Shown here piece after piece: positions 44,138 to 54,100 of a stretch of 64,000 nucleotides of DNA. Below the pieces are notes generated by a model that saw only the letters and a program-made list of their open reading frames with translations, ran no database searches and was not told the DNA's origin. The translations under genes and the position numbers were made by a program. The stretch is from positions 1,167,079 through 1,231,078 of the forward strand of contig NZ_CH672429.1 in the NCBI RefSeq assembly GCF_000153025.1, written 5' to 3'. Origin of the DNA: Marinomonas sp. MED121 (GTDB taxonomy: Bacteria > Pseudomonadota > Gammaproteobacteria > Pseudomonadales > Marinomonadaceae). Each line of letters begins with the position of its first letter. Position 1 is the stretch's first letter.

Positions 44138-47100
44138 TTAAGCAGCCATACCTGCTAGATCGAGTATGCTGTACTCAGTACCGGCAAATACGAAGCTATC
44201 AATATCCTTGAGGGTATCTAGACCTTCGTCATAACCATCATTACCAACATCTTCTATGGTCGCCCAGTCATTACCTGAGTCATCTTGCCAAACAGTAATA
44301 TCATAGTTATCTATCACATCAGCATAATACGCCGTATCAAGATCACTACTATTATTGTAATTATTAGAGCCACCATAGATGGCATCATCGCCTTCACCAC
44401 CGATAAGATGATCATCCCCTTTCCAACCATATAGGGTGTCATTACCTTCTCCTGCAAATAGCCAAGCCGCATCATCCTCACCATGAAGTATATCGGCGGA
44501 ATCGGAACCGGTTTTAATTGTTTCACTCGTCAAATCGATTGTGGCACCATCACCGAAGCTCAGTTTTTCAACGTAATAAGTGGTATCAGTACCTTCGTCA
44601 TAATCACTGGTGGTTAAGTCTTCTATTGTCGTTTCATAATATGTGTCACTGACAGAATCAACTAAGTATTCGGCAATACTTCCTGCATAATAGGCCGTGT
44701 TAATAACCCCTGAATCATCAGGAATATATAAATGCATTCCGTACACTATATCGTCACCCTCACCGCCAATAAAGTGATCATCACCATATAAGCCAGAAAG
44801 GGTGTCATCACCATCACCACCAAACAACCAAGAATCTTCATCCTGATTACTTCCGAATAAAGTATCATCTTGACTCGTCCCTGTGACGATATAATCTGAA
44901 GATAAGTCAATGGATGCACCGTCACCAAAACTCAGTGTTTCTACTTCTATTATCGTATCTGTGCCTTCATCGTAATTAGCTGTATCAATGTCCTCAATCT
45001 CAAGTTGAGTATCGCTAATGCTTTCAACTAGATAACCCGCCACACCTCCTGCATAATAAGCAGTGTCATCGTCACCACAACCATTAATATAATCATCGCC
45101 TTCACCGCCGATAATATGATCATCACCTAACCAACCATAAAGAGTGTCGTCACCAGCACCAGCAAAAATCCACGCATCCGTATTAAGCCCTCCAATTTGG
45201 GTACCGCTATCATCACCCGTGATAATTGTTTCACTAGATAAATCTATCGTCACACCATCGGCAAAACTCAAAATTTCAACATTATATAGGGTGTCTGTGC
45301 CTTCATCGTGAGTGGTAGTATTAAGATCTTCCACTGTAGTTTCTAGATCTGTATCGCTAACATAGTCAATAAAATAGCTAGCCACCCCCCCTAAATAGTA
45401 GGCCGTATCGGTATTACCACTATCCCAAGTTTCACCATCACCATAGATGGTATCGTCACCACCAGCACCAATAAAGTGGTCATCCTCTCCACGGCCTCTT
45501 AATTTTTCACCCGTTTCATTACTAAATACCCAATCGGAGAAGTAAGACGCATCTACAATTTCAGAGTCAACACTGTAAACAGACATGGTATTGGTATCAC
45601 TTGAATACGCATAACGCTCACTGCCCCTGCCATCGAACTGCAAAAACTCAATACTCGTCATGTCAGTTTCATCACCACTGGCATCTTCAGTAATTAAGTC
45701 CATAGAAGTAAGGGTGTAATACTGAATTTTGGTATCCAAATACACGGTATCGTAACCATATCCACCGATTATTGTGTCATCACCTCCGCCATCTATACCA
45801 TCATCAATGCCACCAACAGCGAATAAGTTTGCATCCTCATTACCTGTAAGGTGATCGTCGTAAGCAGTACCTATGATATTTTCGACACTGACTAAGGTAA
45901 TGTTTTCATCTTCATCAGAATCATTTCCAGACGCGACACTTCCATAAGCCGCCTGAGCTTCTGTACTAAGGTCAATGGTGACACCTGAACTGCCTTCATA
46001 ACCATCAAATGAAATCGTGTCGTTACCCTCTCCCCCATTAAAGTAGAAGCCAAAATCATTATCTTTATGGTTATAAAGATCACTCCCATCAAAACTTGCC
46101 ACATAAGCTCTAGCGCCTGAGTTTTGAGCACCAAAAAAGGCATCCGTTGAATAGCCGCCTGATATGTATTGAGAGGTTGAGGCAGTAAACTCAGAGGTAT
46201 AGCCAAAATCAGCCCCCAAAAGCATTATGCTTGTATCATCAGCAAGCAGTGATGACCAATTTGTGCTGTAGTATTCATCTAATTCGCTGTCTGTATAGGT
46301 TTCAGTATGACCATTTTGAGTTATGGTAATATTGCCACTGTCATCCTCTTCCAAGATAACGATGGAATCTAGCATCACTTCTGCAAAACTTGCCGCCAAT
46401 GTATCTTGATCAGTAAAGTTGTAATCCTCACCAATAGCATCAAGAAACTCAGCATAAAAACCCGTCGCGGAACTATTAGTCTCCTGACCTTCAAAAGCCA
46501 GCTTCAAGAATGTTCCCGTTCCCCCATCGTAATCAAATTCGAGTATGGTGTCCGTCCCAGACCCAGTTGTATCCGCGCTAAAAGAAATACCTTCTATCGT
46601 CGGTAACACCAACAAATCATCCTGCATATTAAAGTCTGTGATGTCGCTGTAGGTCGAGTCGCTGGCATCTAATTCAACACTGCTGTCATCAGCCGCTGTA
46701 AGCCAAGTGGCAAGGGCATTGGCACCATTAGAAAGTATGGCCCCCATAAAAAATGAAGCAACAGGACTCGTTACACCAGCAATTGTTCCAATGGTGGAGA
46801 TCACATCTGCACCCGTATAAACACCGCGCCATATTCCCCAGTCTGCTCCAAAAGGGTTTTCTGATGTTCCATCTGTTGCCCATTCACTCACAACAAAAAT
46901 ATCGTTACCCTCTCCCCCTGTTAGTTCATCCACACCACTGGAATTAATACTGCCGCCTACTATGATATCGTCACCGTCACCACCATTAATGGTATCAGCA
47001 CCATCACCACCATCGATGTAATCATCACCATAGCCACCTTCAATGGTATCTGAGCCACCTCCACTGCTTATAATATCGTCGTAATCATAACCACTGACTT

Positions 47101-47626
47101 CTGCTGTGGAATCATCATAATCCCCATAAATAACATCATTCGTACCTTTGGTTTTAATGTAATCGCTACCAGCCCCACCTATAACTGTCGAAGAGCCATT
47201 ATCATTTGAATCGAAGTATACGTAGTCGTCCCCTTCTCCGGCATCAAGCGTTAGGTATATATCGACATCATCCGATGAGTGATCTCCATCACTATCAAGA
47301 TAGAAATAATCATGACCTGTCCCCAATTCAACATAAAGATCCATATTATGCCAATCTTGGAAGTCACTTGAGTTTGTTTTATTTATATCAAAACTTAGCC
47401 AATCATCCCCTTCTCCCATATAAATATTCAAATTAGGGTTTTCGTAATAGTCCTCCCATAAAACATAATCTGTTTTTACAAACTCTAAGTCGTCGAAGCC
47501 AGTGTATTTATCATTATTTGAGCTTGCTGTTAATGTTTTAGTCTGAACGCCCCACTCGGAATCATCATAGTTCGTAGTGTTTGAGTAACTTATTGAATTC
47601 CAGTAACTATTATCTGTATAAGCCAT
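44138..47626 (-). CDS. RTX1: large RTX calcium-binding secreted protein
   Basis: About 1,162 residues, very acidic, no signal peptide. Order: a variable N-terminus; GGxGxD repeats at about 155-245 (GGDGADTINGGDGDDIIVGG); a hydrophobic helix (ADVISTIGTIAGVTSPVASF, about 278-297); and a conserved domain to about 600. Three modules of about 115-120 residues follow, each opening with TAYY, passing FGDGxxIDL and closing in RTX repeats. A terminal half-module ends in YSILDLAGMAA. That C-terminus, shared by all three RTX proteins, is the likely type I export signal. ATG 47626 (MAYTDN) with GAGG at 9 nt is preferred over 47641. It may be a surface-layer, adhesin-like or toxin-like protein. Its activity is unknown. 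Confidence 0.85.
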   Translation of the reverse strand: MAYTDNSYWNSISYSNTTNYDDSEWGVQTKTLTASSNNDKYTGFDDLEFVKTDYVLWEDYYENPNLNIYMGEGDDWLSFDINKTNSSDFQDWHNMDLYVELGTGHDYFYLDSDGDHSSDDVDIYLTLDAGEGDDYVYFDSNDNGSSTVIGGAGSDYIKTKGTNDVIYGDYDDSTAEVSGYDYDDIISSGGGSDTIEGGYGDDYIDGGDGADTINGGDGDDIIVGGSINSSGVDELTGGEGNDIFVVSEWATDGTSENPFGADWGIWRGVYTGADVISTIGTIAGVTSPVASFFMGAILSNGANALATWLTAADDSSVELDASDSTYSDITDFNMQDDLLVLPTIEGISFSADTTGSGTDTILEFDYDGGTGTFLKLAFEGQETNSSATGFYAEFLDAIGEDYNFTDQDTLAASFAEVMLDSIVILEEDDSGNITITQNGHTETYTDSELDEYYSTNWSSLLADDTSIMLLGADFGYTSEFTASTSQYISGGYSTDAFFGAQNSGARAYVASFDGSDLYNHKDNDFGFYFNGGEGNDTISFDGYEGSSGVTIDLSTEAQAAYGSVASGNDSDEDENITLVSVENIIGTAYDDHLTGNEDANLFAVGGIDDGIDGGGDDTIIGGYGYDTVYLDTKIQYYTLTSMDLITEDASGDETDMTSIEFLQFDGRGSERYAYSSDTNTMSVYSVDSEIVDASYFSDWVFSNETGEKLRGRGEDDHFIGAGGDDTIYGDGETWDSGNTDTAYYLGGVASYFIDYVSDTDLETTVEDLNTTTHDEGTDTLYNVEILSFADGVTIDLSSETIITGDDSGTQIGGLNTDAWIFAGAGDDTLYGWLGDDHIIGGEGDDYINGCGDDDTAYYAGGVAGYLVESISDTQLEIEDIDTANYDEGTDTIIEVETLSFGDGASIDLSSDYIVTGTSQDDTLFGSNQDEDSWLFGGDGDDTLSGLYGDDHFIGGEGDDIVYGMHLYIPDDSGVINTAYYAGSIAEYLVDSVSDTYYETTIEDLTTSDYDEGTDTTYYVEKLSFGDGATIDLTSETIKTGSDSADILHGEDDAAWLFAGEGNDTLYGWKGDDHLIGGEGDDAIYGGSNNYNNSSDLDTAYYADVIDNYDITVWQDDSGNDWATIEDVGNDGYDEGLDTLKDIDSFVFAGTEYSILDLAGMAA

Positions 47627-47641
47627 AATAAACATCCTCAT

Positions 47642-48008
47642 TTTCTATACGGTGAAATCTAAATTTTCACTCTTAGACTTCATGAGATTTCACTAAATCA
47701 CTTTAAAAAGCGCATTTGAATAGCAAAAAACTCAATTTAGAAGAAAGATAGGCATTAAAATATAAGTTGGGTTTTATCATTAACCACAGGACATTCGAAG
47801 GGGTGTTTTATTAATCTTGATACCTTGAAAAGTATTAGAATTTTTAAGTCATTAAAAAATGATAACGCCAGAATATAGTTTGATGGATATAGGAAGGGGT
47901 TTTAGATTTTTAAGAAGATATTATTTTTTATCTTGAGCCTATTAATCACTCTAATTTTTTAAAAAAATCAAAGCATCCTTGCACCTTTGATTACTTAATT
48001 TCCTTTAT
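47642..48008. other. Intergenic region upstream of RTX1
   Basis: AT-rich, no gene. At 47694-47730 a stretch (AATCACTTTAAAAAGCGC and on) resembles blocks upstream of RTX2 and RTX3 and could be a shared regulatory site, though this copy is the most diverged. Confidence 0.35.
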
Positions 48009-48914
48009 TTAATCCGCTTTATTCATCACAATAGTCCATTCTTTCAATACATCTGAAAACCAAGAGTCAGCACGAAACACAAGATAATAAGCATTATTAC
48101 CTTCTACTCTTAATCCAGGTAATTCGATGAGTTTGCCACTATCAAGGTGTGATTCGATAGTGCCTTTTCGAGCCAATACAATACCATTTTCTAAAATCGC
48201 AGATTCAATATTAAGTAGGTAACTATAAGCAAAGTCATCATATTGACAATTTAAACAAAAGTTTATGCCAAAATTTAAAAACCAATCATTCCAGCCCATG
48301 TAATTAGATTCTTTTCTGCTAACAGGTAACAAGGGAGATTTAACTAAATCACTGGCGGTAAGTCGCTTACTTAGCCAATTAAACTTTTTCTCCAATGCCG
48401 GCGCGCAAGCAGGAAAAACTTCTTCTTTCATCAAAAGCACAGAATGAAAGCCATCCCATTGACCAGAGCCAAAGCGTATAGAAATATCAACCCAACTATT
48501 ACTAATATCTTGCTCACTCATAGGGACCAGCTCTACTTTAGTCACCTCTAGTAATCCCCTTAACAAAGGCACTTTATAGGCCAACCATGGCATTAAAATC
48601 ATTGGGCATCCAATTCTAATTTTAGATCCAACAATCTTTGGCTTGATATCATCTAATTTAGATTCAATGTATTTAAACCCATTAGCTGTAGCTAAATACA
48701 GCTTATGGCCTTCTAGCGTTAGGTTTAACTTTATCTTGGAACGGTTAAATAAGGTCGCACCTAAATATTTTTCCAACATTAAAATACTACGGCTAACGGA
48801 GGGTTGTGAAATACCCAGATTGATCGATGCTTTTGTAAAACTAGCCGTTCTTGCGACTTCCAAAAACACAGGTAAGGTATTAATAATAGGATGAATGGCA
48901 GATTCGTTGATCAT
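48009..48914 (-). CDS. LysR-family regulator A1
   Basis: 301 residues with the LysR helix-turn-helix (INLGISQPSVSRSILMLEKY) and a C-terminal effector domain. It is the first of a tandem pair and its closest relative in the window is A2 at 58456 (shared SQPSVSR, GHKLYLATANGF and others). GAGG lies 8 nt before the ATG. It lies upstream of RTX1 on the same strand and downstream of B1, 75 bases away. The effector is unknown. It probably controls the RTX cassettes. Confidence 0.85.
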   Translation of the reverse strand: MINESAIHPIINTLPVFLEVARTASFTKASINLGISQPSVSRSILMLEKYLGATLFNRSKIKLNLTLEGHKLYLATANGFKYIESKLDDIKPKIVGSKIRIGCPMILMPWLAYKVPLLRGLLEVTKVELVPMSEQDISNSWVDISIRFGSGQWDGFHSVLLMKEEVFPACAPALEKKFNWLSKRLTASDLVKSPLLPVSRKESNYMGWNDWFLNFGINFCLNCQYDDFAYSYLLNIESAILENGIVLARKGTIESHLDSGKLIELPGLRVEGNNAYYLVFRADSWFSDVLKEWTIVMNKAD

Positions 48915-48989
48915 TTAAAGTACCTCAAAAATTAGGCATAAACCTAATTTCACAAATAAAATAACCTAATAACTTCTTTTCTGAAAAAC

Positions 48990-49883
48990 TTAACTGATCA
49001 TGCGCCACCATTTTCTGGCTATATCGTTTTTTGGGCTCTCTGGATTCAAGAGCATATAATAGCCAATATTGCTTTTTGTACGTAAATTCGGTATTTCTTC
49101 TAACACCCCTAAGTTTAAATTTGATTGAAAAACGCCCGCCCAAGCCAACGCAATGCCATCGCCTCTAATCGCTAGCTCTTGGCTAATTAAATAACTGTAT
49201 AAATCTTCTTTATTAACGCCATTAGGGCTATATTCAACCCCTAAACTGGCAAACCAGCTCTGCCAGGTTAAGCCTAAAGCCCAGTTACCGTGAATAAGAG
49301 GCAGTTTGGTAAGCTCCTCCACGCTAATCGTATTATTTGATAACGCAAATTTTGCTGCGAAAGCTGGCGAGCAAACTGGAAAAACTTCTTCTTCAAAAAG
49401 TAAATAAGACTCAAAACCCTGCCACTTCCCTAAACCAAAAGCAAAAATAATATCCATCTCAAACTGATAGTTTTTATTTCTATATTCAAACTCAACTAGC
49501 TCAATTTCAAAGTGTGGAGCAAGTTGTTTTAGACACGTCAATCGACGAGATAACCAACTAAGGAGTAATTGCGGGCAACCAATAACAAATCTTGTTTTAT
49601 CTTTAGATAAACTTATTTCATTAAGGACAGTCATGATGTGAGCCAAACTACTGGAGGTCGCATGATATAATTCGCTGCCTTCCAATGTTAACTGCAGTTT
49701 CCCCCGCTCTCGCATAAACAGGTTTATGCCCAAATACTGCTCTAAATGTAATATATATCGGCTAACAGATTTTTGAGGAATACCCAAAATTTTAGAAGCT
49801 TTGACGAAGCTTTCAGCTTTTGCGGCAGCTGAAAATGCAGGCAAGGTTTTAACAATTGAATTGAAGGTCAGTATATCCTCCAT
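48990..49883 (-). CDS. LysR-family regulator B1
   Basis: 297 residues with an unusual recognition segment (GIPQKSVSRYILHLEQYLGI instead of the common TQPAVS). Its relative is B2 at 59450 (shared NSIVKTLPAF, YLLFEEEVFPVCSP and KWWR near the end). AAGGAG precedes the ATG. It forms an operon with A1. The B group differs from the A group, so the pair is not a simple duplicate. Confidence 0.85.
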   Translation of the reverse strand: MEDILTFNSIVKTLPAFSAAAKAESFVKASKILGIPQKSVSRYILHLEQYLGINLFMRERGKLQLTLEGSELYHATSSSLAHIMTVLNEISLSKDKTRFVIGCPQLLLSWLSRRLTCLKQLAPHFEIELVEFEYRNKNYQFEMDIIFAFGLGKWQGFESYLLFEEEVFPVCSPAFAAKFALSNNTISVEELTKLPLIHGNWALGLTWQSWFASLGVEYSPNGVNKEDLYSYLISQELAIRGDGIALAWAGVFQSNLNLGVLEEIPNLRTKSNIGYYMLLNPESPKNDIARKWWRMIS

Positions 49884-50328
49884 CTACAAGCTCCTTCTTA
49901 TGAGGTTTTTAACTTAAATAACTTTTTGTCTTAAATTTTCACGCACCAAGAGTACATCTAATTCAAACTAAAACATTCAAATAAAAATAACTACATTACA
50001 CTACATTACGTTACATAAAATTAAACTCCTTTTGAATACATAAGAGAAATCGAATAAATAAAGATGATAAAAAATGCGCCAAAGCGATACAAAGTGCGCC
50101 AAATAGTTTCAGCCATCCAATAAAAACACCAATATTAAAACACTTAGAAATTATTCGAAGGTATCCTAGAGTTAAAATATAGAAAGCGTGTTAACCAACA
50201 GCTTTGTATGCTCCTGTTAACATAAATAAGAAATGGACTGATAAAATTTTTATCATTTATTGATAAATAAAAGGCATGACTTTTTTGAGTTAAAAGCTGA
50301 ACCCTTAAAACAACATCTAATGGAGAAA

Positions 50329-50427
50329 AAGAGTCATCAACTGGGAAAGAAGAGTCATCAACTAGAGAAAAAGAGTCATCAACTAGAGAAAAAGAACCAT
50401 CAACAGGGAAAGAAGAGCCATCAACTA
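50329..50427. repeat. 21-bp tandem repeat, 4.7 copies
   Basis: Unit AAGAGTCATCAACTAGAGAAA. Units start at 50329, 50350, 50371, 50392 and 50413 (partial) with one to five changes each. On the minus strand it reads as a DDSFSLV-type heptapeptide repeat. It is likely prone to slippage. Confidence 0.85.
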
Positions 50428-50818
50428 TTTTTTTTGGAGAAACATTCGAGATAGAAGCCTTGCTAGATCTCACCTTTTTCATCCTAGTTAAAAACGCAAT
50501 TAAAAGGCGAACGACTGTATTAACAATCCATGTTTCTTTCATTGGGAATTAACCTAATCAATACACTCATTGAATTTCACGAATACACAGTAGATTTAGC
50601 TGATAAAAACAAACTACACCCTAGATTTGAAAAATAGTTTTATTATTATAAAAACAAATAAATAACATTAATAAAAATAATACTATATGAAAGATAGTAT
50701 CAAGCGGCACACCATAGCGCATCGAAATTAAATTAAATCTAATTTAGACCCTACCTATATAGTAATTATTTAATATTGAAGGCAGTAAAAAGAGTGTATT
50801 GAATAAAACTGATGCTTT

Positions 50819-50945
50819 AGGGAAGCTGCGAAACATCTTTTTGGTCTACTTTACTGTTTAGATTTATAGGAAAAAGAGCTAAACAAGGCAAGTGAAGTGC
50901 TTTTATTCAAACACTGAGACGGGAGGATTTTTTCATAGTTTCCCT
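50819..50945. repeat. MITE-like element with terminal inverted repeats
   Basis: About 127 bases bounded by AGGGAAGCTGCGAAA and TTTCATAGTTTCCCT, inverted with 12 of 15 matches. The right 50 bases (CACTGAGACGGGAGGATTTT and on) resemble 265-305 of the window. It contains no coding capacity. Confidence 0.4.
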
Positions 50946-51044
50946 AGTCCATTATTTATGATGCACTAGGGCGAGAGGTTAGAAAATTTTTTAGCACATT
51001 TTGAGAATAAATAAGTACTCCCTAGATACTAATCCTCCTCTTTT

Positions 51045-51098
51045 CTATTAACACGACATTGCTCGGTAATCCCCCAAAAAATAATAGAGGTCTGTCAT
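51045..51098 (-). pseudogene. DUF3467 remnant, copy 2, deleted around an IS scar
   Basis: 51045-51064 matches the 3' end of the DUF3467 genes (TTAACACGACATTGCTC). 51090-51098 plus the following 30 bases match their start codon region and leader. Everything between is missing and replaced by 25 bases of IS end. It sits directly downstream of RTX2, where the other cassettes have an intact DUF3467 gene. Confidence 0.8.
51065..51089. mobile_element. IS end scar
   Basis: GGTAATCCCCCAAAAAATAA followed by TAGAG matches the orfA-side end of the IS3-family element at 42567-42591 with one C replaced by A. The rest of the element is absent. It is probably the product of an IS-linked deletion. Confidence 0.8.
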
Positions 51099-51191
51099 AA
51101 TAAAATGTTCTTTATAAAAATAAATGAAAAGAATATAGAAAAAGGCAGATCATGCATAAAACCATCACATGATCTGCTAGCTTGAATCAGC

Positions 51192-54100
51192 TTAAGCCGC
51201 TGCCATGGCGGCAAGCTCTAATACACTGTACTCAGTACCATTAAATGACACATATTCAACGTCTCTAAGTTCATCATAACCTTCATCATAGCCATCTGAA
51301 CCCACATCTTCGATACTCATCGAAGTTTTACCACCACTTGTTTCCCAAACATTAATCTCATAGTTATCAATAACATCAGCATAGTAAGCGGTATCTGTGT
51401 CAGTACCCGAATTAGAGAAATTTCGGCCATAGATAATATCGTCTCCTTCACCACCCACTAAGTGATCATCCCCTTGCATCCCTTTTAATACATCATCACC
51501 GTCACCACCAAAGATCCAGTCATCGGTTGCGTCTGAACCATTGATAGTTTCATCACTGTTGGTACCGGTATAGATATCCACACTCTCAATATCAATAGTA
51601 ACCCCATCACCAAAGTGCAGGGTTTCAACGTTCGTTAAGGTATCAGTGCCATCATCGATTTCAGTAGAGCCTATATCTTCCACTGTGGTTTCGATATCCG
51701 TATCACTGATATAGTCAACCAAATATTCGGCAACACTTGCACCATAATAAGCCGTATCAGCGCCGCTACCACCTTCGATGATATCATCCCCTTCGCCACC
51801 GACTATATGATCATCTCCTGCCATAGCATCAATATTAGAATCATTGTCTGACGAGCTTTCACCAGAAAATATATCAATACCAAAGTCTTGATCAAATATC
51901 CAATCATCAGTCGTTTTAGTGCCATCGCCATCAAATACTATATTAGTATTGACTAGATCAATGAGAACACCATCACCAAACTGTGCATATTCAATTTGGC
52001 TGAGTATGTCTTGGCCTTCGTTATAGCCGCTTGTCGCCAAATCCTCAATAATAAACATGTCGTCCTGCGTATCGCCATTAGAGTCCACATAATTTGTCAT
52101 CATAAACTCTGCCACACTACCCGCATAGTAAGCCGTGTCCGTGCCTGTATTCTCTGTATTACTGACACTTCTGCCGTAAAGGTAATCATCACCTTTACCG
52201 CCCACTAGGTGATCATCCCCTTGTCGTCCTCGAATCGTGTCATCACCATCTCCACCAAAGAGCCAATCATCAGAACTATCACTGCCATAAATGTCATTAT
52301 CATTGCTATTGCCGGTGTAAATACTTTGATTTTCAAGATCAATCACAGCCCCATCACCGAAACTAATGAGATCAATATCATATAAAGTATCTGTGCCTTC
52401 ATCGAAATTCGTATTGTAATAATGCTCAACACTAGTTTCATCTTTGGTACTACTTATATACTCAATCATATACTCAGCAACACTGCCTAAATAATAAGCG
52501 GTATCCGTGTGACTCCCTGAGCTAGACCCAGACTGACCATAAAGTCTATCATCGCCACCGCCCCCCGTTAGATGGTCATCGCCATCTTTTCCTTTGAGGG
52601 TATCATCACCGTCGCCCCCAAAAATCCAATCCACCGCATCGGAACCACTTGGCGTTCCTTGGATACTGTCACCATTATCACTCGCGTAAATGGATAGCTC
52701 ACCCGTTTCACTTGAATAGAAATAAAGACCGTCATCATCTTCAAAGGACAGGAACTCAATATTCGACAAACTGTCATTAATATTTGCAGAACTATTCACC
52801 ACCGAACTCATATTGGTGTTTATCGTGTAGTCCCAAATACTGCCTGAGTATCTTGCAATATCAAAACCATTGTCGCCATCTAATATGTTATTGCCTTCCA
52901 ACCCCATAAGAAGATTATTTTCGTTATTCCCTGTGATCACATCGTCATATTGCGTACCCACAACATTTTCAACACTAATCAAGGTAACATCATCTGATTC
53001 GTCGGCATCAAGGCCGCCATCACCAAAACTACTCTGTACCTCGTCATTAAGATCTACCGTGACACCCTCCTCTTCAGCTTCATACTCATAGAAAGAGATA
53101 GTGTCATTACCCTCACCTCCGTTAAAATAAACCCCAACATCATCGTCTTTGTGGTTATAAAGGTCATTGCCACCAAAAGTAGCCACGAAAAGGTTAGTTT
53201 CTGCTTCTTGTATCCCATAAAATATATCGCTCGTATTCCCCCCCGAAACATACTTATGATCTGCAGAGGAACCGACTTCAGCGGTATAACCCACATCAGA
53301 CCCTAACAGCATAATACTGGAATCGACATCCAGTAATGATGACCAATCTGCATCGTAGTATTCGTCTAATTCGCTTTCAGAATAAGTAATCGTATCTAGA
53401 CCCTGGGTAATGGTAATATCACCATTGGCATCTTTGGATATGAGTGCGATTGATTGCTCCATCACATATTTAAAACCTTTAAATAAAGCATCTTTTGTAG
53501 TGGAGCTAGCCGTTAAACCTACTGCATCAAGAAACTCGGCATAGTACCCCGTTGCAGATTCATGATTCTCACTGCCGTCGATATGAATTTCTAAAAATTT
53601 CCCCGTTGTTCCATCATAATAAAACTCCAGCACATAGCTTTGTTCACCCGTTGCAGTGTCTTGCACTGATGCAGGTTGGAGGCTAAAGTTATGGCCAGCT
53701 AGGGTCGGCAAAACAATTAAATCATCCGTCATAGTAAAGTCAGTGATCACTTGAAAGGATTCATCACTGGCATCCAAGCTTATGGAATTATCAGCGGCTG
53801 TTGTCAGCCAGGTTGATAGCGCATTAGCACCAATGGATAATGCCGAATTGAAAAATAATGACGCCACAGGATTAGAAATACCGACTAATGTTCCCGCAGT
53901 CGAAATAACATCGCTGGTAGCATAAACCGCGCGCCAAGTTGTCCAATCTGAGCCAAAGGCATCCGCAGACGTAGTACTGCTCGCCCACTCATTGATCAGA
54001 AAAATATCCTGACCACTTCCCCCCGTCACATAATCCACACCACTTGAATTAATCTTCCCTCCTGTCAGCACATCATCACCGCCACCCCCTTCAAGGATAT

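Larger units (their letters stand above)
49884..51191. other. Large gap with repeats and gene remnants
   Basis: About 1.3 kb of AT-rich DNA without a confident gene. It contains a 21-bp tandem repeat (50329-50427), a MITE-like element (50819-50945) and the remnant of a DUF3467 gene with an IS scar (51045-51098). A 132-codon frame at 50144-50542 (minus) is open only because the repeat unit is a multiple of three, and I do not trust it as a gene. Confidence 0.5.

Noticed and set aside
44314-47436. Several open frames antisense or out of frame to RTX1, and similar ones in RTX2 and RTX3
   Set aside because: They are shadows caused by the repetitive GGxGxDxxx coding pattern.
50329-50427. Possible CRISPR array
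   Set aside because: Units are contiguous 21-mers without spacers and no cas gene is nearby; it is a simple tandem repeat.
50144-50542. 132-codon frame with DDSFSLV-type repeats on the minus strand
   Set aside because: It is open mainly because of the 21-bp tandem repeat; flanking residues show no family and no good start signal.
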